From a bacterium (GTDB lineage Bacteria; Chlamydiota; Chlamydiia; Chlamydiales; SM23-39): a stretch of DNA of 9,460 nt. Numbering within the stretch: the first letter of the stretch is position 1; each line of letters starts with the position of its first letter. The stretch spans positions 1 through 9,460 of the forward strand of contig JAKAFF010000040.1 in the NCBI GenBank assembly GCA_021818045.1. The letters are read 5' to 3'. Shown here in pieces: positions 1 to 7,213 of the stretch. Below the pieces are notes generated by a model. That model did not search any database. It saw only the letters and a list, made by a program, of their open reading frames with translations, and was not told the origin of the DNA. Both the position numbers and the translations under genes were made by a program.

Positions 1-742
1 CCATGTCGGCGATTGTTCCAAGCGCTACGAGGTCTAAAACATTTTTTAAATCGATTTTGGAGGGGTTCATGAGCTCGTTTTCTATGAGATAGTTGGTGAT
101 GGCGTGGGCCAATTTGAACGCAACGCCGACGCCGGTTAAATCGCGATTGGGATAGGTGCTATTAATCAATTTTGGATTGAGAGTGGCGATACAATTGGGG
201 ATTTTTGAGGTGGGTTCATGATGGTCTGTGACAATGACGTCGATGCCTTGTTCTACTACAGATTGGATCTCTTTGGCAGCTGTAATGCCGCAGTCGACAG
301 TAATGAGTAACGAACAATGATGTTTGCTTGCAAATTGGAAGGCATCTCCAATTAAGCTATTGTGTAAACTTGCTCGATTGGGAATGTCGAAGAGTACTTT
401 GGCACCGATGATGCGCAAAAACTCAGTGAGTAGGGCAGCGGCGCTCATGCCATCTACGTCGTTGTCTCCATAGACAAGAATCGCTTGTTGTTCCTGCACT
501 GCTTTGACAACGCGCTCAACGGCTATATTCATGTCTGGGAATAGATCGGGGTCGTAGAGATTGGGCAATTTTGCGTAGAGAAATTCACGAATGCTATCTA
601 GCGTTTTAAAACCACGAGAGATGAGAATTTGGGCCGTGACGGGATGGATATTTAATTCTGATGTGATTGCATGGAATAAAGCGGGATCTTTATCTGGGTA
701 TATCCAAACGGGGTCACTGATTTTTGATGTGAGCGACGACAT
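1..742 (-). CDS. recJ: RecJ, single-stranded-DNA-specific 5'-3' exonuclease (N-terminal part, cut by window edge)
   Basis: RecJ degrades single-stranded DNA 5' to 3' in recombination and mismatch or base-excision repair in the cytoplasm. I translated 247 codons from the ATG at 742-740; the gene runs off base 1, and full RecJ proteins are usually near 560-590 residues, so over half is missing. DHH-phosphoesterase motifs appear in order: VYGDNDVDG (motif I, DxDxDG), VDCGIT, VTDHHE (the DHH motif), LTGVGVAFKL, and DLVALGTIAD near the edge. The start is supported by AGGA four bases upstream and an in-frame stop further up. The gene lies 73 bases behind secDF on the same strand, so it may be co-transcribed or use its own promoter near the palindrome at 784-803. 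Oddities: the usual GDYDVDG is GDNDVDG, and the segment after IPNR lacks the common EGYG sequence. The metal-binding aspartates visible here are kept, so I infer an active enzyme. Confidence 0.93.
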   Translation of the reverse strand, partial: MSSLTSKISDPVWIYPDKDPALFHAITSELNIHPVTAQILISRGFKTLDSIREFLYAKLPNLYDPDLFPDMNIAVERVVKAVQEQQAILVYGDNDVDGMSAAALLTEFLRIIGAKVLFDIPNRASLHNSLIGDAFQFASKHHCSLLITVDCGITAAKEIQSVVEQGIDVIVTDHHEPTSKIPNCIATLNPKLINSTYPNRDLTGVGVAFKLAHAITNYLIENELMNPSKIDLKNVLDLVALGTIADM

Positions 743-783
743 GGCATCCTGAAGTGGTCGTTTGGAGTCTATCTGTCTGTGCT

Positions 784-803
784 ATTTGTGTATATACACA
801 AAT
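784..803. promoter_or_regulatory. Perfect 20-bp palindrome in the secDF-recJ gap (possible operator)
   Basis: The sequence ATTTGTGTATATACACAAAT equals its own reverse complement over all 20 bases. It starts 13 bases beyond the secDF stop codon and lies about 41 bases upstream of the recJ start, where a promoter operator would sit. No T-run follows on either strand, and the stem would be AT-rich with no loop, so an intrinsic terminator is unlikely. Binding of a dimeric regulator is an inference; I cannot match it with confidence to a known operator consensus. Confidence 0.5.
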
Positions 804-808
804 GAACT

Positions 809-835
809 CAAAACTTCACTGTGTAGACACTCTCT
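809..835 (-). repeat. 27-bp repeat, copy A, overlapping the 3' end of secDF
   Basis: Read on the minus strand from 835 to 809, this segment matches bases 9351-9377 on the plus strand at 23 of 27 positions without gaps; both contain GTGTCTACA and end in GTTTTG. Here it covers the last six sense codons of secDF plus the stop. The two copies are inverted relative to each other, and each sits at the 3' end of a gene, pointing outward. It could be a decayed insertion-sequence end, a short dispersed repeat or chance. Confidence 0.45.
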
Positions 836-3800
836 GTGTGCCCATAGTCTCTTTATGATGAAAGAAGAGCATGATGGGAGAGGCAATATACCAGGATGAA
901 AGAGTTCCAAAAAAGACGCCGATTGTCATGACAAGGGCGAAGCTAAAAATAGAGGGGCCTCCAAGGGCTACTAAAGCAATGAGCACAAGCAATGTGGTTC
1001 CAGAGGTAATAGTGGTGCGGCTCAGTGTCGTATTTAAGGCATCGTTGACGATACCGTATAAAGGACGATTTCTGTGTTGTAGGCTCATTTCTCGGATGCG
1101 ATCGAAGATAATGATTGTATCATTGAGTGAATACCCGACAATTGTCATCATGGCTGCCACTGTATTGAGATCGATTTGAATAGGCACTCCTAAAGCGTGG
1201 AGCAGGCCCATGAGACCTAACGTGATCAGCACATCGTGGAGCAAGCAAATAATGGCAGCTGCCGCAAATTTATATTCGAAGCGAATCGCGATGTAGATGA
1301 AGATGCAAATGAAAGCAAGGAGCAATCCCAGCAAGGCATTGTTGCGCATGCTGTCTGACATCTGACCGCTCATGGCTGTCCAATTCGCACTCATTTGCGA
1401 TGCGCAAGTGGAGGTGAGGTGAAGGCCGCTTGATGCAATTGCTTGAACGACCCAATCGATACGGGGATTAGTGCCCATATCTGTTTGGAGGGGCATCGCA
1501 TGAAAGGGTTTTGCCGATTGTTCCATAGCCGTGCTGAGCAGAAGTCTAATATGGTTCGACGGCGTCAATGTGCGAATTTGAAAGTCTGTAGCACTGGCAC
1601 CGTGTGCGATCAACGCTTGCTCCAGCATGGGGATGTATTGCCCATCATTTCTGGGTTCAAACTCCACATGTAAGGAAAACCCTCCTGTAAAATCCATCCC
1701 TAAGATGGTGTATCTATGGGCATACAGAAGAGATCCGCCCACCACAATAATCGATATAGCAATCGCAAAGGCCAATTTAGCTTGTTTCAAAAAGTTGATG
1801 GATTTAGCGCGGATCCAATCAGCCATGACCAAGGCTTGGTTTTTGGAGTGCTGCACCCAGCCGGCAAAGTAAAAGCGGGTCATGAACAAAGCTGTAAACA
1901 TCGAAGAGACAATGCCAATAATGAGCGTAATCGCAAATCCTTTAATAGGGCCCGCATCGAAATTGAGTAAGATGAGCGCTGCGATGACAGTTGTGACATT
2001 CGAGTCGACAATTGCGGTATATGCTTTTTGGTATCCCGCTGCAATCGCCGGAGCAATGCGCCCTGTTTTCGCAAACTCTTCTTTAATTCTTTCAAAAACT
2101 AAGACGTTTGCATCGACAGCCATGCCGACGGTTAAAATAATGCCAGCAATACCTGCGAGTGACAAAGTGGCGCCAATATTTTGCAAAGTCGCCCAGAGAA
2201 TCAGCAAATTGAAGAGCACGGCAATCGATGCCACAACGCCTGCAAAACGATAGTAGGCAATCATCGATCCCACAACAAGCAGGAGCGCCACAATCGTAGA
2301 AAAGATGCCTTGTGTGCGATCTTGTTTGCCGAGTTCAGGGCTGACGTTCTTCTCAGATAAAATGTGTGGTGTAAATGTGAGGGAGCCCGCCTTTAAATCA
2401 GCGGCTAACTGGTTGATCTCTCTTTGGGAAAAGCTTCCGCTAATGGAGGCGCTATCGCGAATAACTCCATCGAGGGTTGGGGCGCTAATGACCGTGTCAT
2501 TCAAGATAACAGCCATACGCCAGCCTCTTCCTTTGGCATAATCTTCTAAGGCAGTGCCGAGCACCCTTTCTGTGGAGTAACGAGAAGTCCAAGCTTCAAG
2601 AGCTGCTCGAGGCGCTCCTTTTTGCACTTCAAAGCTGAGATAATTTCCTTTTTGGGGGTCGTAGCTTGCGTGGATGTTTTCGAGACGAGAGCCTTCGAGC
2701 GTGTAGTGGCTAAACACGATGAGCAGAGGGTGGGTTTGCTGGTTCCACTGACTCGAGTCAGAGCCTCGCATCATGGCGATTTTTGAAAGAGTATCATTGA
2801 CTGTGTGGTCCACAGCAGGGGCATCTGGCGCTTGGAGTTGCAATCCTAGCTCTTTCAAAGTGCGCGCAGATTCAGAAGGAGTTTCGGAGTATAGATGGGC
2901 CCAGGCAATAGCGTGCGCATCTTGCGCGTTTTTTCGATCCGTGACAACGGCCTCGTTCCATACTTCTTGTAGAAACCGGTTGACAGTTTCCGCAAGCGCT
3001 GGATGAGCGAGTGAAAATTTTTCATTCACTACATGAAAATACATGGATGAGGCTTTGATGAGATCTGCAGCAGCGATAGATTGTGAACTTGGGAAATCTA
3101 AGACAATATGGTTGCCTAGTTGGCGAATGGCAACTTCCGAGACGCCCATTTTATTGACGCGGTTATACAGTTCGTTCATCCCCTGCCGGATGTCTTCATC
3201 GTGGCTGACTATTTGATGATTTGCATCGCGCAGCTCTACTTGAATTGTTTTGCCTCCTGATAGGTCGAGGCCCCAGCGAATGACTTTGCGTTCATCGCCT
3301 TTGATGAATTTTTTCCATGAGAGGAGGATGTTGTGCCAGAATACACTTTGGGTGGGTTTTGGCACATCGAAGCGCGCGCCTGGTTGGATGCTCACTTGTG
3401 CGCTATTGTATTCATCGCGCCACTTGATCAGATCTTCATGGATCTGTGTATCGATCCGATTTTGTGCTAAAAGTCGATGTTCTAGATCGGATAGTTCCAA
3501 AAGGGCATATCTATGGGTGCCTCGCAGGACAAAATCTTCGCGCGTGGCTGTCAGCAATGCATGAGATAGGTCCGCTTGCTCAAAGACAAAAGCGTTGCCA
3601 GAGGGAAATCCGCGAAATCCACACTCTTGAAACAAAATTGCAAGAGCCTTGAGATCGTTTTGAAAAAGTAGAGCCGGTTGTGATTCGGGCAGAGCTTCAT
3701 AACTGCGAATGATTGTGTCAAAGCCTTGAGCGATAGCCACGACAGTGTGTTGGTTTTCAGATGGTGGATAAAACGTTAAACTCAATGCTTTTTGTTCATC

Positions 3801-5027
3801 TGAGAGCGTTGCAAATTCTTTGGCATCTACGATGAGTAAGGATTGTAGGTCTGGGTGGGTGGGATGCCAATGATGGCGTACAAATGCACAGATTTCATCT
3901 GTGCGCTTTTGCCCAATCGCATCTAAATCTAGCGCTAAAAAGCCCGAAGCATTGGGGAGGGTGTGTAGAGCAACGGAGTAGCTGTTGTCTACTGCAGTCA
4001 AGGTTTCGTTTGCATAGCGGGTGACTTTTGCAATCTCGTTGATGAGCGGTTGTTGGAAACGCTCTATATTGAAGTCGGTATGGCGCGCGACGAGAATTTG
4101 CTCATGGTCCCAGTCGATCGTGATTTGGGAAAAGAGGGGGTTTAAATGGTTGATGTCGATGGATCCTTGAGTTTCTAGGGCCGTTTTGATTTGCGCAAGG
4201 GATAAAGGGTCTTGACCTGCTGCAAAGAGAGAGCGATGACTTTTTAAGTATTTTTCCGCTTTGATGAAAAGGGTGGTTTGGGTTTCTACCCCCTCTTTCC
4301 CCTTCAGTTTATCCCGGGCTGCAGTAAATGCAGCAACAAGGGTATCGATTGCTTGAGCGCGGTCGGAAAAAGGTCCTTGCGTAAATCCTGCGGCATATCG
4401 ATGCGCGGCCGGCTGATTAAACTGGGCAATCTCCGAAATGGAGATGATCTGTGATGCGAGCGTTTCTAGATACTGATCATTGAGATGGGCCAGTGCCAAA
4501 GCGGCTTCCGTAGGACCCGCTAAAGCGTATGCAATTTGCGCAGCTCGATCGATCGCAACATCGCGATATTGCACAGACCCTTTAGGGGCAAATACAAAAT
4601 TGCTCGCCTCTAGAAGCAGGGGTACTCTTCGTTGCACCACGACCTCTTTTGTGGAGTCATCATGGGGAGCCAGGCCCAGCTGATTGCCTGCAAATGGGAT
4701 GAGTGCTCCTGCGCGAGGCAAATGGGAGCGAAATTGCGCCGCTTCTTCTGTTTTTGCAAAGAGCAGCGCCCAATTATGCCCTCGTGGCGTGATGGATAAG
4801 GGTTTTACTGATAATAGATCGCAAAACGATTCTAGCCAGGTCTTTGCGTCAGGCTGGAGCTGGTTGACGCGCGTGATAATGTCAGCGGTGATTTCGCGAG
4901 CCTGAGGTGGTTGAATAGCCGTTTTGAGGGGCTGGGTGTAGAAAAAAACGGTCGGTAAAATGTTATAAATTGTCAATCCAATGACCGCCAAGATCAAAAC
5001 GAACTGCCACCGCTTGCGCTTTTCCAT
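816..5027 (-). CDS. secDF: SecDF, fused Sec translocase accessory protein (SecD-SecF in one chain)
   Basis: SecDF is an RND-type inner-membrane protein that uses the proton gradient to help pull proteins out of the SecYEG channel. The chain is 1,403 residues from the chosen ATG. In order: one membrane helix (about 8-30); a roughly 550-residue exported region I do not recognise; the SecD motif GLDLSGG (586-592); the SecD membrane block (about 905-1060) with GIAGIILTVGMAVDANVLVF; then SecF with its first helix (about 1085-1105), GMDFTGG (1110-1116), and a membrane block (about 1230-1390) with SLNDTIIIFDRI (1300-1311). The intramembrane Asp residues tied to proton coupling are in VDAN and LND. 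I chose the ATG at 5027-5025 because GAGGAA lies five bases upstream and a promoter fits just before it; a TTG at 5066 would fall upstream of that start site. E. coli SecD has only a short stretch between helix 1 and the GLDL motif, so the long domain is a lineage feature; C. trachomatis SecDF is also about 1,400 residues, as I recall. Confidence 0.97.
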   Translation of the reverse strand: MEKRKRWQFVLILAVIGLTIYNILPTVFFYTQPLKTAIQPPQAREITADIITRVNQLQPDAKTWLESFCDLLSVKPLSITPRGHNWALLFAKTEEAAQFRSHLPRAGALIPFAGNQLGLAPHDDSTKEVVVQRRVPLLLEASNFVFAPKGSVQYRDVAIDRAAQIAYALAGPTEAALALAHLNDQYLETLASQIISISEIAQFNQPAAHRYAAGFTQGPFSDRAQAIDTLVAAFTAARDKLKGKEGVETQTTLFIKAEKYLKSHRSLFAAGQDPLSLAQIKTALETQGSIDINHLNPLFSQITIDWDHEQILVARHTDFNIERFQQPLINEIAKVTRYANETLTAVDNSYSVALHTLPNASGFLALDLDAIGQKRTDEICAFVRHHWHPTHPDLQSLLIVDAKEFATLSDEQKALSLTFYPPSENQHTVVAIAQGFDTIIRSYEALPESQPALLFQNDLKALAILFQECGFRGFPSGNAFVFEQADLSHALLTATREDFVLRGTHRYALLELSDLEHRLLAQNRIDTQIHEDLIKWRDEYNSAQVSIQPGARFDVPKPTQSVFWHNILLSWKKFIKGDERKVIRWGLDLSGGKTIQVELRDANHQIVSHDEDIRQGMNELYNRVNKMGVSEVAIRQLGNHIVLDFPSSQSIAAADLIKASSMYFHVVNEKFSLAHPALAETVNRFLQEVWNEAVVTDRKNAQDAHAIAWAHLYSETPSESARTLKELGLQLQAPDAPAVDHTVNDTLSKIAMMRGSDSSQWNQQTHPLLIVFSHYTLEGSRLENIHASYDPQKGNYLSFEVQKGAPRAALEAWTSRYSTERVLGTALEDYAKGRGWRMAVILNDTVISAPTLDGVIRDSASISGSFSQREINQLAADLKAGSLTFTPHILSEKNVSPELGKQDRTQGIFSTIVALLLVVGSMIAYYRFAGVVASIAVLFNLLILWATLQNIGATLSLAGIAGIILTVGMAVDANVLVFERIKEEFAKTGRIAPAIAAGYQKAYTAIVDSNVTTVIAALILLNFDAGPIKGFAITLIIGIVSSMFTALFMTRFYFAGWVQHSKNQALVMADWIRAKSINFLKQAKLAFAIAISIIVVGGSLLYAHRYTILGMDFTGGFSLHVEFEPRNDGQYIPMLEQALIAHGASATDFQIRTLTPSNHIRLLLSTAMEQSAKPFHAMPLQTDMGTNPRIDWVVQAIASSGLHLTSTCASQMSANWTAMSGQMSDSMRNNALLGLLLAFICIFIYIAIRFEYKFAAAAIICLLHDVLITLGLMGLLHALGVPIQIDLNTVAAMMTIVGYSLNDTIIIFDRIREMSLQHRNRPLYGIVNDALNTTLSRTTITSGTTLLVLIALVALGGPSIFSFALVMTIGVFFGTLSSWYIASPIMLFFHHKETMGTQRVSTQ

Positions 5028-5051
5028 ACATTCCTCGTCGTTAAGAGACCT

Positions 5052-5080
5052 AAGATACTCCAACAAAACGATGTTGTCTA
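5052..5080 (-). promoter_or_regulatory. Predicted sigma-70-type promoter for secDF
   Basis: On the minus strand TAGACA (5080-5075; 5 of 6 to TTGACA) is followed after exactly 17 bases by TATCTT (5057-5052; 4 of 6 to TATAAT). Transcription would start near 5045, giving a leader of about 18 bases that holds the GAGGAA ribosome site before the ATG at 5027. The spacing and position are good, but this is read by eye without expression data. Confidence 0.5.
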
Positions 5081-5123
5081 GTCAGGAACAAAAAATAATT
5101 CTCCCTAAAAGTAAGGATTTCGC

Positions 5124-5129
5124 TACAAT
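5124..5129 (+). promoter_or_regulatory. Predicted -10 element for the purA-uppS-cdsA-cmk/plsC operon
   Basis: TACAAT matches TATAAT at 5 of 6 positions. A start near 5136 would leave a leader of about 16 bases that includes AGAGGA (5141-5146) upstream of the purA ATG. No good -35 hexamer stands 16-18 bases upstream; a weak TTCTCC is 19 bases away. Either the promoter leans on its -10 element or another factor helps. Confidence 0.4.
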
Positions 5130-5151
5130 CGTTCCAATTTAGAGGAACTTT

Positions 5152-6450
5152 ATGCCGCGCAAAAGGGCTGCGATCGCAGTCGTGGGAATGCAGTGGGGAG
5201 ATGAGGGGAAAGGGAAAGTTATCGATCTTCTTGCAGAAAACGCTCGCCATATCGCGAGAGCTCAAGGAGGTAATAATGCAGGGCATACAATTGTAATCAG
5301 TGGCCGGGAATTTAAATTTCATTTGATTCCTTCTGGAATTCTCTATCCTCACACAAAGTGCTATATAGGTGGAGGCACGGTCATTGACCCTTCTTCTTTG
5401 TTTGCTGAAATGGACGACTTGACGCGTTGCGGAGTGGATTATGTAAAGCGGCTTTACATATCGCGCTATGCGCACATTGTCTTTCCCTATCACCGTTTGA
5501 TAGATAAGCTCTCAGAAGAAAAAAAGGGGGGCGGTGCCGTGGGGACGACAGGACGCGGGATCGGTCCTTGTTATACAGATAAGGTAAACCGGTGTGGCAT
5601 TCGTGTAGCCGATCTGATCGATGAGCAGGTGCTTCGCGCTAAATTACATCTAGTGTTGCAAGCCAAAAACCAAGAGTTGGTGCGGGTGTATGACCATGCT
5701 CCGATACCCGAAGAGCCTTTATTTGAAGAGTATAAGGAGTGGGGAAGGAGGCTTGCCTCATTTGCAGCCCCGGTAGAAGAGATGCTCTATGTGGCGGCCA
5801 AGCAGGGGGAGAAAACTTTATTTGAGGGTGCCCAGGGCGCTTTACTAGATATTACGTTTGGCACTTACCCGTTTGTTACCTCATCTTGCACCCTGTCTGG
5901 AGGGGTGGCCGCAGGGCTGGGCATTGGCCCTACAAAAATAGATGAGACGATTGGAGTCACAAAAGCATACACTACGCGAGTGGGAGCGGGGCCTTTTCCA
6001 ACGGAACTGTCTGAGTCCGAACAAAAAAACTTTCCTGATCATAGCGCTGCTCGAGAGACGGGGACCACCACGGGGCGCAAACGGAGGATGGGGTGGTTGG
6101 ATATATGCGTGTTGAAGCATACGATTTGTCTCAATGGTGTAGATTCGCTTGCCCTGATGAAGCTCGATATTTTGGACCATTTAGACGAGATTAAAATTTG
6201 CACAGGCTATAAGCATACGCCCCATTTCCCGGCTACCTTGGAGGGGCTGTGGCATGCCAAACCCATTTACGAATCACATCCCGGATGGAAAAGCTCTACA
6301 AGAGGCGTACGCTCTTACAATGACCTGCCCTCTGAAGCGAAGGCTTATATAAGACGAATCGAAGAGCTTTGCGATGTGCCTGTTTCTGTGATTTCTACAG
6401 GCCCTGGTAGGGAAGAAACGCTTTGGTTAGATCGATTCATTGATGAGTAA
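5152..6450 (+). CDS. purA: Adenylosuccinate synthetase
   Basis: PurA joins IMP and aspartate with GTP to give adenylosuccinate, the first committed step from IMP to AMP, in the cytoplasm. The 432-residue length is normal for the family. Visible motifs: WGDEGKGK near residues 15-22 (phosphate-binding loop, with the catalytic Asp at 17), QGGNNAGHT (catalytic His at 45), GTTGRGIGPCYTDK (about 130-143), FEGAQGALLDITFGTYPFVT (about 223-242), TRVGAGPFPTEL, ETGTTTGRKRRMGW (about 301-314), MKLDILD, and VISTGPGREET at the C-terminus. The start has AGAGGA six bases upstream. It is the first gene of the operon, and its stop lies three bases before the uppS ATG. PurB, needed for the next step, is not in the window. 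In C. trachomatis I recall a short unknown gene (CT449) rather than purA between secDF and uppS, so purA was either gained here or lost there. Confidence 0.98.
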   Translation: MPRKRAAIAVVGMQWGDEGKGKVIDLLAENARHIARAQGGNNAGHTIVISGREFKFHLIPSGILYPHTKCYIGGGTVIDPSSLFAEMDDLTRCGVDYVKRLYISRYAHIVFPYHRLIDKLSEEKKGGGAVGTTGRGIGPCYTDKVNRCGIRVADLIDEQVLRAKLHLVLQAKNQELVRVYDHAPIPEEPLFEEYKEWGRRLASFAAPVEEMLYVAAKQGEKTLFEGAQGALLDITFGTYPFVTSSCTLSGGVAAGLGIGPTKIDETIGVTKAYTTRVGAGPFPTELSESEQKNFPDHSAARETGTTTGRKRRMGWLDICVLKHTICLNGVDSLALMKLDILDHLDEIKICTGYKHTPHFPATLEGLWHAKPIYESHPGWKSSTRGVRSYNDLPSEAKAYIRRIEELCDVPVSVISTGPGREETLWLDRFIDE

Positions 6451-6453
6451 TGC

Positions 6454-7212
6454 ATGACGGTCCAATCTGTTCAGGACACAGCGCACAAATCGTTTTTTTC
6501 TTCCAGTGAGCTGGCCCAAATCATCCCTTCTCGCGTACCCAAACACGTGGCGATTATTATGGATGGCAATCGCCGATGGGCTCAGCAAAAAGAGGTGCCT
6601 CCCGTAATGGGGCATTGGCAAGGGGCTGAAAGTTTGACGGACATCGTTCGCGCAAGCGTGGATCTAGGGATCAAAACCTTAACTGTTTTTGCTTTTTCTA
6701 CAGAAAATTGGCACAGACCCGGTGATGAGGTCGAAAGCTTGATGGATGTATTTGAGCTTTATTTGCATCGCAAAAGAGAGTTTATGGTGCGCGAGGGGGT
6801 TCGTTTGAATGCAATTGGAGATTTGGCCCATTTGCCCTCTCGTGTGCTGAATGCGTTTCAAGAGACTAAAATGGCAACTGAACACTGCGATCGGATCCAG
6901 CTTGTTTTGGCCTTAAATTACGGCGCACGCGATGAGATTCGTAGAGCTATTGTGCGCATGCTGCATGATGGTATTTCGGCAGTTCAGGTCACGGAGTCGT
7001 TGATTAGTCAATATTTGGACACCTCAAATCTGGGCGATCCGGAGCTATTGATTCGGACGAGCGGTGAGATGCGCGTGAGCAATTTCTTGTTATGGCAGAT
7101 TTCATATGCTGAAATTTTTAGTACTGATGTACACTGGCCTGATTTTCAACCCAAGGACTTGCTGGAGGCGGTTTTGGCTTTTCAGCAGAGAGGTAGAAGA
7201 TGGGGTCAATGA
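6454..7212 (+). CDS. uppS: Undecaprenyl (di-trans,poly-cis) diphosphate synthase
   Basis: UppS adds isopentenyl diphosphate units in cis to farnesyl diphosphate, making the C55 lipid carrier used for peptidoglycan-type and glycan precursors at the inner membrane. It has 252 residues, the usual length. Family motifs are complete: HVAIIMDGNRRWA (31-43, catalytic Asp at 37), GHWQGAE, FAFSTENWHRP (79-89), LNYGARDEI (154-162), and DPELLIRTSGEMRVSNFLLW (195-214) followed by YAEIFSTDVHWPDF. About 30 residues precede the first motif, somewhat longer than in E. coli. The ATG at 6454 follows the purA stop by three bases and has only a weak ribosome site (GATGAG), which suggests coupling to purA translation. 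It lies immediately upstream of cdsA, a pairing common in many bacteria. Confidence 0.97.
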   Translation: MTVQSVQDTAHKSFFSSSELAQIIPSRVPKHVAIIMDGNRRWAQQKEVPPVMGHWQGAESLTDIVRASVDLGIKTLTVFAFSTENWHRPGDEVESLMDVFELYLHRKREFMVREGVRLNAIGDLAHLPSRVLNAFQETKMATEHCDRIQLVLALNYGARDEIRRAIVRMLHDGISAVQVTESLISQYLDTSNLGDPELLIRTSGEMRVSNFLLWQISYAEIFSTDVHWPDFQPKDLLEAVLAFQQRGRRWGQ

Positions 7213-7213
7213 G

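Noticed and set aside
1882..2253. A 123-codon plus-strand open frame opposite secDF, rich in small hydrophobic residues
   Set aside because: It mirrors the SecD membrane block on the other strand; hydrophobic helices often give such antisense frames. No ribosome site or family match seen.
5028..5066. A TTG start extending SecDF by 13 residues
   Set aside because: It has no ribosome site and lies upstream of the predicted transcription start; the ATG at 5027 has GAGGAA at good spacing directly before the first membrane helix.
5168..5179. Perfect 12-bp palindrome CTGCGATCGCAG at the start of purA
   Set aside because: It lies within codons of the N-terminal strand and is short; a GCGATCGC core occurs by chance in such sequence and no second site supports a regulatory role.
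5050..5493. A 147-codon minus-strand open frame spanning the purA start
   Set aside because: It is antisense to conserved purA codons, crosses the divergent promoter region and has no recognisable motif.
7106..7213. An upstream ATG that would extend cdsA by 36 residues into uppS
   Set aside because: The added residues are a frame-shifted reading of conserved uppS codons, and the shorter start directly after the uppS stop gives a typical CdsA N-terminus.
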